This document shows positions 1 to 7,844 of a stretch of DNA of 64,000 nt, piece after piece. The stretch is from contig NZ_ALVR01000010.1 in assembly GCF_000314005.1 (NCBI RefSeq), forward strand, positions 41,310 through 105,309, written 5' to 3'. The notes below the pieces were generated by a model. That model had not been told where the DNA came from. It ran no database searches and saw nothing but the letters and a program-made list of their open reading frames with translations. Within the stretch, counting starts at the first letter, position 1; each line of letters opens with the position of its first letter. This stretch comes from Spirulina subsalsa PCC 9445 (GTDB lineage Bacteria; Cyanobacteriota; Cyanobacteriia; Cyanobacteriales; Spirulinaceae). Made by a program: the position numbers and the translations under genes.

Positions 1-263
1 GCATAATCAAGTCCTGCGGTTAAAGCAATTTCTTTACCAAAGTTACGAGATAAATTGATTATTTTAATGGCAGAATTGCGTTGATGATGCACAATTAAAT
101 CTTGTAAACTATTATCTTGACTGCCATCATTTACACAAATAATTTCATAAGATAGATTTAAATTTTGAACAACTGACTCTAGGCGCTGAAACAGATAATC
201 TAAATTAGATTCTTCATTGTAAACTGGAACAATAATTGAAAGGACAACTGGGTTAGTAGACAT
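1..263 (-). CDS. Glycosyltransferase family 2, partial
   Basis: This is the N-terminal part of a GT-A fold glycosyltransferase that runs off the left edge of the window. The start ATG is at 263. The protein begins MSTNPVVLSIIVPVYNEE, the usual opening beta strand of GT2 enzymes, and continues with CVNDGSQDNS, whose aspartates bind the nucleotide, and then NLSRNFGKEIALTAGLDYA. This resembles the polyprenyl-phosphate sugar transferases of the DPM1/GtrB group, which load a sugar onto a lipid carrier at the cytoplasmic face of the membrane. It is divergent from the GT4 gene at 330. The acceptor and any C-terminal membrane helices cannot be seen. Confidence 0.85.
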   Translation of the reverse strand, partial: MSTNPVVLSIIVPVYNEESNLDYLFQRLESVVQNLNLSYEIICVNDGSQDNSLQDLIVHHQRNSAIKIINLSRNFGKEIALTAGLDY

Positions 264-329
264 GGAATTAAAAATAAACAGGATAGGGTTTTATCATCAA
301 AGATCCAAAAAGACTGCATACTATAATAG

Positions 330-1487
330 ATGAAAAAAATTATTATTGATAGCACACCCATTCTAAATAACATGAGTGGAGTTGGCTTTTACATTAAAAA
401 TTTAATACACGGCATCAGCAAATTGGGTCATAAAAACCATACAATAATTGTAAAAAGCTATCAACCTGGTCTCAAAAAATGGCTCAAATCTGTTCTCTGG
501 ACTAAGAAACAATCTATTCTAGAAGAAAACAATCAATATTACCTACCTTTACCAGTACGGTTTTCTAACCTGTTGCTAGACTACTACCCTCAGTTCTTCC
601 CGAAATACTGGGAGCCGATTCTAGAAGCACCAGATATTGTACATGGGACGAACTACACTGTTTTCCCGTACAAGAACTGTCGGAAGGTGATGACGATTTA
701 TGACCTCACTTTCCTGAAATACCCAGATTATATTGACTCCGTAGTGAAACAGTATGGGAGACGAGTCAAGAAGTGCCTTCAGTGGACGGATTTGGTGCTG
801 ACCATTTCGGAAAGTTCAAAACGGGATATTGTGGAATATCTCAATTTTGACCCGGAACGTGTGGTTGTTACACCTTTAGCCAGTCGATATACAGAACAGA
901 CTCTGGAGACACTCCCCAAACCCCCGGTTGACTTGGGTTATGACTTCAGGAAACCCTATCTTTTGTTCGTCAGCACCTTAGAACCGCGTAAGAATATTAC
1001 CACCTTAATTGCTGCCTTTAATCGACTGAAAGAACAGTACAAAATTGACCATGAGTTGGTACTAATTGGTCAAAAGGGATGGCGATATGAGCCGATTTTT
1101 AAGGCGATCGCATCCTCCCCCTACCATCACCACATCCACCACCTCAACTACCTCCCAGACGAGCTTGTAGCCCTCTTCTATAGCCAAGCAGAAGCCTTCA
1201 TCTACCCCTCCCACTACGAAGGATTTGGTTTACCCGTCCTAGAGGCCATGACCTTGGGCGCCCCCGTCATTACCTCCAACACTTCCTCCCTCCCCGAAGT
1301 CGCCGGAGAGGCCGCCATTCTCATTGACCCCAACGAAGTGGAAGACCTCACACAAGGGATTTTAAAAGTCATTAGTGACTCCCAATTGCGAACAGACCTG
1401 ATTCAGAAAGGGAAACACCGGGCTAAACTCTTTTCTTGGGAACGAACCGCCCAAGAAACCTTAGCCGCTTATCAGAAGATCCTGTAA
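330..1487 (+). CDS. Glycosyltransferase family 4
   Basis: A 385-residue GT-B fold transferase. The C-terminal half carries LLFVSTLEPRKNITTLIAAF (donor-domain start) and the retaining GT4 signature EGFGLPVLEAM, in which two glutamates seven residues apart contact the donor sugar nucleotide. The N-terminal half is the acceptor domain (GVGFYIKNLIHGISKLG). It probably adds one sugar to a lipid-linked glycan in the cytoplasm. A TATAAT hexamer lies only a few bases before the ATG, too close for an ordinary leader, and there is no clear ribosome binding site. The next gene, 72 bp downstream on the same strand, makes a nucleotide sugar. The exact donor is unknown. Confidence 0.9.
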   Translation: MKKIIIDSTPILNNMSGVGFYIKNLIHGISKLGHKNHTIIVKSYQPGLKKWLKSVLWTKKQSILEENNQYYLPLPVRFSNLLLDYYPQFFPKYWEPILEAPDIVHGTNYTVFPYKNCRKVMTIYDLTFLKYPDYIDSVVKQYGRRVKKCLQWTDLVLTISESSKRDIVEYLNFDPERVVVTPLASRYTEQTLETLPKPPVDLGYDFRKPYLLFVSTLEPRKNITTLIAAFNRLKEQYKIDHELVLIGQKGWRYEPIFKAIASSPYHHHIHHLNYLPDELVALFYSQAEAFIYPSHYEGFGLPVLEAMTLGAPVITSNTSSLPEVAGEAAILIDPNEVEDLTQGILKVISDSQLRTDLIQKGKHRAKLFSWERTAQETLAAYQKIL

Positions 1488-1559
1488 CATTCTCCCGACA
1501 GAGAGTTCAGTCCCCCAGACCGCCTACAATAGCACGAACCTTAAAATCTCACCCCACCC

Positions 1560-2636
1560 ATGAAAGCTCTCATCCTCTCTGGCGGTAAAGGCACCCGATT
1601 ACGACCCATCACTTACACCGGGGCAAAACAACTCGTTCCTGTGGCAAATAAGCCCGTCCTGTGGTACGGAATTGAGGCCATTGTCCAAGCGGGAATTACC
1701 GACCTGGGAATCATCATCAGTCCAGAAACCGGAGAAGAAGTCCAAGCCAAAACTGGGGATGGGAGTCAATTTGGAGCCCAGATTACCTACATTTTGCAGG
1801 AACACCCCCTCGGTTTAGCTCATGCCGTCCAAGTCGCTCAACCTTTCCTCGGCCATGACCCCTTTTTGATGTACTTGGGAGATAACCTGATTCAAGAGGA
1901 TTTAGGAGAGTTCTGTAGTGAATTTACTCAACAAAATTTAGACGGTTTAGTGCTACTTCGCCAAGTTCCAGATCCAAGGGCCTTTGGTGTGGCTAAATTA
2001 GACCCAGAGGGGAATTTATTGGCAGTGGTGGAAAAACCGGAAATTCCCCCCTCTAACTTGGCACTGGTGGGGATTTTCTTTTTTACCGAGGGAGTGCATC
2101 AGGCGATCGCCAAAATCCAACCCAGCCAACGGGGAGAACTAGAAATTACCGATGCCATCCAGACCCTCATTAACCAACAATACAACATCCAAGCCCGAGA
2201 ACTACAAGGTTGGTGGCTAGACACCGGGGGAAAAGACGACCTCCTAGAGGCCAATCGCATCATCCTCGACAGCTACCTCACCACCCACATTGAAGGCCAA
2301 CTCGATGGACAATCCCGCATCATGGGACGAGTCCAAATCGGTCAAGGCACCACCCTAATAAACTGTACTGTGCGCGGCCCCGCCATCATTGGTCAAAACT
2401 GCCACCTCGAAAACTGCTTTGTCGGCCCCCATAGCAGTATTGGCGATGATGTCACCCTCATTGACACCGACATTGACCACAGCATGATCTTAGAAGGGGC
2501 GCAAATTACCAACATTCACCAGCGCATCATTGATAGCGTCATTGGACAACGCGCTCAACTCACCATCACCCCCCGACGACCCAAAGCACTCCGATTTCTC
2601 ATTGGGGATGACTGCCGAATCGAACTGAATCCGTGA
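1560..2636 (+). CDS. Glucose-1-phosphate thymidylyltransferase, long form
   Basis: A 358-residue sugar nucleotidyltransferase. It opens with LSGGKGTRLRPITYTGAKQL, the GGxGTRLRP nucleotide-binding motif followed by a lysine. The length and the C-terminal left-handed beta helix (about residues 250-345, with repeats such as IGQGTTLINCTVRGPAIIGQ) fit the long RmlA2/StrD type found in many bacteria rather than the short allosteric RmlA. The expected reaction is glucose 1-phosphate plus dTTP to dTDP-glucose. The TGA stop overlaps GTGAACTACC, the end of a TnpB remnant on the other strand, so the original C-terminus may have been altered by an insertion. Nucleotide specificity is inferred from the family only. 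Confidence 0.85.
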   Translation: MKALILSGGKGTRLRPITYTGAKQLVPVANKPVLWYGIEAIVQAGITDLGIIISPETGEEVQAKTGDGSQFGAQITYILQEHPLGLAHAVQVAQPFLGHDPFLMYLGDNLIQEDLGEFCSEFTQQNLDGLVLLRQVPDPRAFGVAKLDPEGNLLAVVEKPEIPPSNLALVGIFFFTEGVHQAIAKIQPSQRGELEITDAIQTLINQQYNIQARELQGWWLDTGGKDDLLEANRIILDSYLTTHIEGQLDGQSRIMGRVQIGQGTTLINCTVRGPAIIGQNCHLENCFVGPHSSIGDDVTLIDTDIDHSMILEGAQITNIHQRIIDSVIGQRAQLTITPRRPKALRFLIGDDCRIELNP

Positions 2637-2965
2637 ACTACCCCACCCTGCCGCGGATGGGGCTTCCTGATTCAATGGGAACAGCATCTAGCAAAACCGA
2701 AATCTTGCCAGGTTGTCTTACGTTCCCTCCCCAGGCCGTATCGCTGGTTCCCAACGACAATATCCGCAAGGCTTCATTTTTAATGTTTTGCGCTGCATTA
2801 ATATCACGGTCGTGGTGAGTGCCACAATTTTGACATTCCCATTGCCGAATCTCTAACGCTAAACTATCTACTCGATTAAGGCAAACGTGACAGGTTTTTG
2901 AAGACGCAAAATAGCGGTCAACTTCAATATAGGTTTTGCCTTCCCACTCGGCTTTGTATTTCAGC
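2633..2965 (-). pseudogene. TnpB C-terminal remnant with right end
   Basis: Read on the minus strand, this encodes the last ~110 residues of an IS200/IS605 TnpB: LKYKAEWEGKTYIEVDRYF, the zinc ribbon CHVCLN...CQNCGTHHDRDINAA with the last RuvC aspartate, then a tail ending in GRVG. The N-terminal two thirds are missing; similarity stops at about 2965, next to the ABC gene stop at 2972. The 3' end forms a hairpin (CCCCACCC with GATGGGG, about 2641-2663) and finishes GGTAGTTCAC at 2633. It closely matches the tail of the intact TnpB at 50397. This segment should contain an omega RNA scaffold, but no nuclease can be made from it. Confidence 0.85.
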
Positions 2966-2971
2966 ATTGTG

Positions 2972-4786
2972 TTAAAGCAAATCCCCCTCCACCACAATCT
3001 CCTGATAACTCCCCACCTTGAGAATACGACCCTTATCCATCACATAAACGCGATCGCAATGTTCCACCGTCGTCAAACGGTGAGCAATAATAATCATCGT
3101 CTTACTGCCACTTAGAGAGCGAATCGACTCCGTAACCAACCCCTCCGTCTCATTATCCAAGGCCGCCGTCGCCTCATCCAAAACCAAAATATCACGCTCA
3201 TGATATAACGCCCGGGCAATGCCAATCCGTTGCCGTTGTCCCCCCGACAAACGCACCCCCCGTTCCCCCACCATTGTCTTTACCCCATCCGGTAAATCCG
3301 CCATCAACTCCCCCAATTGAGCCGAATAAATCGCCCGTTTTAAACGTTCCGAGTCAATATCATCTTCCCTCACCCCAAAAGCAATATTTTTCTCAATCGT
3401 ATCATCCATTAAAAAAATAGATTGAGGAATATAACCAATTAAATTCTGCCAGTCCCGCAAACGTGGATAAATCGATTGACCATCTACTGTAATATCCCCT
3501 GAGCTAGGAATTAACAACCCTAAAATCACATCCACCAGCGTTGTTTTACCCGCCCCAGACTTCCCAATTAAAGCAATAGACTCTCCCCGTTCAATGGACA
3601 AAGAAACCTCATCTAAAGCCAAACCTGCCGAATTCGGATAAGCATAAGAAACCCGATCCAAAACAATCAAGTTCTTAAAACTCAAAACTGGAGGAGAAGA
3701 ATTCAAGGAATTCCCCCCAAGAGAACGAGCCGAGGCTAAAACAACCGGGGTGTCCTCAGAAACAGTATTTAAGGTTTCCAACTGCTTCAAATCCCCATAA
3801 AGGCGCTCCAACGTATAACTTTGACTGCGTAACTTATATAAGCCCGAAGTCACTTGAGTCAGAGAAGGAACAAGACGAAGAGACGCTAAGGCAAAAACTC
3901 CTAAAACCGCAATTAAATCTGTAATATCTTGATAAATAATTAAAACAACAGACGTTGCCCCAATCAACAAAATAACCAAAACCGTTTCCATAATCAATCG
4001 AGGCAAAAGAATCACACTAAAAACCCAACTAGAGGCCCGCTCATAGATATCCGCTTCCTCAGAAATTTGTTGCTCAAAATAGTTCGAGCAACCAATCACC
4101 TTAGACTCCTTAATCCCCCCCAAACTATGATTAATAACTCGTACCATTTGTTCATTAGAACGAGTGGCTTTTTTACCCCAATAACGAATTTTTTGGCGGA
4201 CAAAAATTAATAAAATAACTAAAGGCAAACAAATTAAAAGAATTGCTACAACCGTTAACAAACTATTAAAACACAATAAAATTATAATAGCGACTGCAAT
4301 CATTAAACTCGAAGAAGTATTGAGTAACTCAATAACAATATCGATGGCAAAAAAGCGCGTATATTCCGTAATTTGTTGAATTAACTCTGCACTATTGCGG
4401 GTCAAATGAAAATAATAGGGAGCGGCTAAATACTGGGAAATTAACTTACGACAAAGTTCTCCTCGTACCCAAAAACCAAACTTGAGAATATAAACCCGAA
4501 TTCGCCAAGCTAAAACCGACTTAACAATAAAAACGCCAATAATAATAAAGCCAATAGTAGCAACAAATAAGCCCTTAGATTGAAAAGAAAACGACTGATA
4601 AAGTTGTTGAGCAATCTCATTCGTATCAATCAAGTCTGGTTCAGTGGCTAAACTGAGAAAAGGAGCGATTAAACCTAGACCAAAAACCTCAAGACAAGAA
4701 AGAAAAAGAAACAGGAAAAAAATCCAAATTAATCGAGTTTTACGCGATGGAATAATATAGAAAACTTTATTTAGATAATTGAACAT
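2972..4786 (-). CDS. ABC exporter, fused permease and ATPase
   Basis: A 604-residue half-transporter. The N-terminal ~310 residues hold about six membrane helices (for example residues 19-40, 75-95, 155-195 and 258-285). The ATPase domain has Walker A GKSGAGKT at about 408-415, signature LSGGQRQRIGIARAL, Walker B ILVLDEATAALD and the switch region AHRLTTV. The architecture resembles PglK/MsbA-type flippases that move lipid-linked saccharides or lipids. Its place among glycosyltransferases suggests it exports a glycan intermediate. A TnpB remnant abuts its 3' end. The substrate cannot be read from sequence. Confidence 0.9.
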   Translation of the reverse strand: MFNYLNKVFYIIPSRKTRLIWIFFLFLFLSCLEVFGLGLIAPFLSLATEPDLIDTNEIAQQLYQSFSFQSKGLFVATIGFIIIGVFIVKSVLAWRIRVYILKFGFWVRGELCRKLISQYLAAPYYFHLTRNSAELIQQITEYTRFFAIDIVIELLNTSSSLMIAVAIIILLCFNSLLTVVAILLICLPLVILLIFVRQKIRYWGKKATRSNEQMVRVINHSLGGIKESKVIGCSNYFEQQISEEADIYERASSWVFSVILLPRLIMETVLVILLIGATSVVLIIYQDITDLIAVLGVFALASLRLVPSLTQVTSGLYKLRSQSYTLERLYGDLKQLETLNTVSEDTPVVLASARSLGGNSLNSSPPVLSFKNLIVLDRVSYAYPNSAGLALDEVSLSIERGESIALIGKSGAGKTTLVDVILGLLIPSSGDITVDGQSIYPRLRDWQNLIGYIPQSIFLMDDTIEKNIAFGVREDDIDSERLKRAIYSAQLGELMADLPDGVKTMVGERGVRLSGGQRQRIGIARALYHERDILVLDEATAALDNETEGLVTESIRSLSGSKTMIIIAHRLTTVEHCDRVYVMDKGRILKVGSYQEIVVEGDLL

Positions 4787-4857
4787 GAGGAAACGGAATT
4801 ATAGAGGATACACCCCGTCATCATATCAAATCAGAGACAAGTCCCCGACCTCAACAC

Positions 4858-5214
4858 TTAGGCAGTCCGCATCGGGTAGTTCACGAGAAACTCACTCCCA
4901 GTCTCATAGGTTTCCAAAACTCGATCTAATTGAGTGAGTTCAAAAATCATACGAATAGAAGCGGAAACCGAACAACAGATTAAACGCTGTCCTAATCCCT
5001 TAGCAAACTTGACAATAGAGACTAAAACCATCAGTCCATCCCGGTCTAACGATTGAATGTCAGAAAAGTCTAGTAGGAGAACTGAAGTATTAGAACCAAC
5101 CATAGTATGGTCTAACAGTTGACGTTGCACTTCAAAAGCATGGTTAGAATTCAGGGAGCCTTTGAGTTGTACAACCGTTAATTGTGAATCATAAGGAAGC
5201 ATTTGCCTAATCAT
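4858..5214 (-). CDS. STAS-domain protein, anti-sigma antagonist type
   Basis: A 118-residue single STAS domain of the SpoIIAA/RsbV kind: LTVVQLKGSLNSNHAFEVQ, then LLLDFSDIQSLDRDGLMVLV. In phosphorylated members the loop after the fourth strand reads D-S-S-G, with the serine being the kinase target. Here the loop is LDRDGL (residues 56-61), so the usual serines are replaced by arginine and aspartate. The protein may therefore not be switched by serine phosphorylation, or may mimic the phosphorylated state. It lies between the ABC exporter and the initiating sugar transferase on the same strand and may be a local regulator of polysaccharide synthesis. No partner kinase is visible here. Confidence 0.85.
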   Translation of the reverse strand: MIRQMLPYDSQLTVVQLKGSLNSNHAFEVQRQLLDHTMVGSNTSVLLLDFSDIQSLDRDGLMVLVSIVKFAKGLGQRLICCSVSASIRMIFELTQLDRVLETYETGSEFLVNYPMRTA

Positions 5215-5333
5215 TGTTTAATTAATCCCTTCTCTAAATGATTTAACGGGAAAAATGTTGAGGAAACCTGTTCAATCACAGGTTACACATCACAAAGAGC
5301 CCATATCTAGAACAACAGAAAAATTCTAAACCT

Positions 5334-6008
5334 CTAGCAAGCGCCAATACGAGCAAAAACTACATGAACGGTTTTGGCAATAATAATCAGGTCATAGAAG
5401 GGATACCAAGCATTTTGATAGCGCAAATCTAAAGCTACCACTTCCTCAAAGTCTTTAATACTTGAACGTCCATTCACTTGCCATTCCCCAGTCAAACCTG
5501 GTTTTACATTCAGCCGTTGCCAGTGATGAGTGCTATAACGAGAGACTTCATCTTCCGTTGGGGGACGAGTTCCCACTAAGCTCATATCTCCCCGTAAAAC
5601 ATTCCAGAATTGGGGAAATTCATCCAAACTAGAAGCACGCAAAAGACGACCCACACGGGTAATTCGGGGATCTGCGTCATTCTTAAAAATCAGACCTTGC
5701 GCTTGATTATTAACTTGTTCTTTGAGACGATCTGCGTCTACAACCATTGACCGGAATTTCCAAATAGTAAAGGGTTTACCATGGAGTCCGTAACGCTTCT
5801 GACTGTAAAGCACGGGACCGGGGGAATCAATTTGGATAGCCAGGGCAATGGGTATAAAAATCACCGCTAAAATAACCAAACCTACCAAACTGCCCAAAAT
5901 ATCTAAGAAACGCTTAAAGAGAGAGTTAGTTGAAGGGTGAAAAGTCGCACCGGGGAAATAAATCCCTTGGTTGATGTCTTGAAATAAGGCTGAATTAGAC
6001 AAGTTCAT
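5334..6008 (-). CDS. Undecaprenyl-phosphate sugar phosphotransferase
   Basis: A 224-residue monotopic phosphoglycosyl transferase, the short form with only the catalytic domain. A membrane-inserted helix spans about residues 31-60 (FKRFLDILGSLVGLVILAVI), then YSQKRYGLHGKPFTIWKFRS, the catalytic region RASSLDEFPQFWNVLRGDMS with the Asp-Glu pair, and VKPGLTGEWQVNGRS. Such enzymes transfer a sugar 1-phosphate from a nucleotide sugar to undecaprenyl phosphate, the first committed step of exopolysaccharide assembly at the inner membrane. It lies directly upstream of the STAS gene and downstream of the WecG-type gene. The specific sugar is not evident. Confidence 0.92.
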   Translation of the reverse strand: MNLSNSALFQDINQGIYFPGATFHPSTNSLFKRFLDILGSLVGLVILAVIFIPIALAIQIDSPGPVLYSQKRYGLHGKPFTIWKFRSMVVDADRLKEQVNNQAQGLIFKNDADPRITRVGRLLRASSLDEFPQFWNVLRGDMSLVGTRPPTEDEVSRYSTHHWQRLNVKPGLTGEWQVNGRSSIKDFEEVVALDLRYQNAWYPFYDLIIIAKTVHVVFARIGAC

Positions 6009-6047
6009 AAGGGCTGCACTCCGAATGAAGGAAAAAGTTGGACGAGA

Positions 6048-7289
6048 TTAAACGGTGACAGGGATAGATTCGGGAACAAGATAATCGAGGAAAAAATCTA
6101 GGGTTTCAGGTTTGAGCCAACCTTTCTGGACGGCCATTTCCCCAAAACGCTCACCCCGGTGGGATTGTTCCTGTAAGATGACTTTTATCTGTTCACTATC
6201 TAATAAAGCAGCCGATTTTAAGTAATACCCTAAAGGCTGTTTACAAGGAGCAACTACGACTTTAGGTAACTGTTCAACAAAAAAGTCTACAGTTTCCGGT
6301 CGTAACCATCCCTGCTGTACCAACAATTCTCCAAAACGGAGATGACGAGATTGAGCTTGTAAATGACAAATTCGGTTAATTTGATCTTCGGATAATAAAC
6401 CCGCTTGATAGAGTAGCTGACCAATGGGGATAGAAGTTTGGAACAGCAAGGAATCGACGGTTGGCAAAGGGAAGGGTTCAGCAACCGGACGAGTTTCTAA
6501 GTACAATTGCTTGGTAGCTAACCAAAGAAAGGGCGGAATGGTTTGTGCGTAGCGCTTCCAGAGGCGTTGAGGTTCTTGAACTAAGCGATAGAGCCATTCT
6601 AAACCCATTTGGCGTATTTGTTCGGGAGCGTGTTTAAGCAAACCCGCATAAACGGGGAAAACGCCACCTAAACCTACCATAACCGCTTGAATTTTCCCTT
6701 TATGTTGTGCAATCCAACGTTCTTGTTTAGGGCATCCCAAGGAGACAAAAACTAGACCAGCACCACTTTGATTAATTTTTTTAATTAAGGCGGTATCTTC
6801 GGTAGGAGTTAATGCACGGAAGGGTAAGGGTTCCATCCCGGCAATGGTTAGCTGGGGAAATTGTTGTTCTAGCTTCTGCCTCATCTGGGCTAGAACTTCA
6901 GAATGTGACCCCACAAAATAAACACTGACACCACAATATTGGGCCAGTGTACAGGATTTGAGCAGAATGTCCATCCCAGCTACTCGGTCTTGAAAGCTTG
7001 CCCCCAGCAGACGTAACATCCAAACGAGGGGCATTCCATCGGGAGTCACGAGATCCGAAGCGTTGAGAATTTGGGCAAAGTCAGGATGCCAATGGGCTTC
7101 CATGAGCATATGAACATTGGCAACACAGACGGATTTACTCTGGTGTTGCTGCGCCCAAGCGACCATGGTTTGAACTTGTTCTTCTAGACGTAAAGCGGTA
7201 ACAGAAGAACTGATCAACCGTTTGGAAGGAATTGCAGGAAAGTCACCCAATCGAGATCGGGGGACAGTTTCACTGATTGATTGTGCCAT
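6048..7289 (-). CDS. WecG/TagA/CpsF glycosyltransferase with MshEN-like tail
   Basis: A 413-residue protein. Residues ~30-250 are a GT26 domain: NVHMLMEAH, DLVTPDGMPLVW with the catalytic-site aspartate, FVSLGCPKQERWIAQH and GVGGVFP-like GLGGVFPVYAG. These enzymes usually add the second sugar to a lipid-linked glycan. Unusually, residues ~288-342 and ~352-405 form two related units, each with an (R)xGxxL...GLL/ALL...Q pattern followed by RFGE...GWL(R/K)PET(V/L)DFF. The units resemble MshEN/GspE N-terminal domains, some of which bind cyclic di-GMP. A control role for the tail is inference. A possible promoter with phased repeats lies upstream. Confidence 0.88.
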   Translation of the reverse strand: MAQSISETVPRSRLGDFPAIPSKRLISSSVTALRLEEQVQTMVAWAQQHQSKSVCVANVHMLMEAHWHPDFAQILNASDLVTPDGMPLVWMLRLLGASFQDRVAGMDILLKSCTLAQYCGVSVYFVGSHSEVLAQMRQKLEQQFPQLTIAGMEPLPFRALTPTEDTALIKKINQSGAGLVFVSLGCPKQERWIAQHKGKIQAVMVGLGGVFPVYAGLLKHAPEQIRQMGLEWLYRLVQEPQRLWKRYAQTIPPFLWLATKQLYLETRPVAEPFPLPTVDSLLFQTSIPIGQLLYQAGLLSEDQINRICHLQAQSRHLRFGELLVQQGWLRPETVDFFVEQLPKVVVAPCKQPLGYYLKSAALLDSEQIKVILQEQSHRGERFGEMAVQKGWLKPETLDFFLDYLVPESIPVTV

Positions 7290-7548
7290 AATTAAACCCC
7301 GTCATCTTTAAAGATGATTCACTTAATGAAGACCCGTCGCCAGCCAAGCATTCCGTTAGGAGGTGCTTGAGATTGTCGGAAGCTGGAAAAAATCTTCTGT
7401 TGACAGATGCCAGTACATACCCTGTAGAAGCTTTTCATCCAACGTAGAAAATAAGAAGCCTTACTTACGCTGTTATACTGAAAGTTGAGCGAAAGGTCAA
7501 GGTAATCTAGTTGTTTTTACGGAGAAGCCAGAAGAGGTCAAGTGAAGA

Positions 7549-7639
7549 GAATCTTTAGATTCTTGGGGAAATCAGAGGGTAGCTTTACAGAATCTTTACG
7601 TTATAGCCTGACTCAGCCGCTAGTTTTACAGAATCTTTA
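7549..7639 (-). promoter_or_regulatory. Three GAATCTTTA repeats at 41-bp spacing
   Basis: The 555-bp gap between the autokinase stop (7845) and the WecG start (7289) has no convincing gene. It contains GAATCTTTA at 7549-7557, 7590-7598 and 7631-7639, exactly 41 bp apart. The last two are embedded in the longer match TTTACAGAATCTTTA. About four helical turns separate the copies, so a protein could bind all three on one face of the DNA. They lie 260-350 bp upstream of the WecG start and are plausibly control sites for this minus-strand group. The rest of the gap shows only AT-rich sequence. Confidence 0.5.
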
Positions 7640-7844
7640 TATTTTGGGTCAAAAAGTTATCAGTTCTTTAAGGAAGGGGAACTGGACTTTAGGTCAGCTT
7701 TAATTTATCTGCTTAAAAGTTTCAGGAAAATTTAACAATTCGGGGGGATAATCTTAACAAAAGTTCATGACTGCGAGAAAATACTCAGATTTAGCTCATC
7801 GTCGGGAAGCCCCGCACTGTACAAATGTCAGTGTCGGAAGGATG

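Noticed and set aside
322..327. TATAAT as a promoter -10 element for the GT4 gene
   Set aside because: It lies two bases before the ATG, leaving no room for a leader; a leaderless transcript is possible but there is no -35 support.
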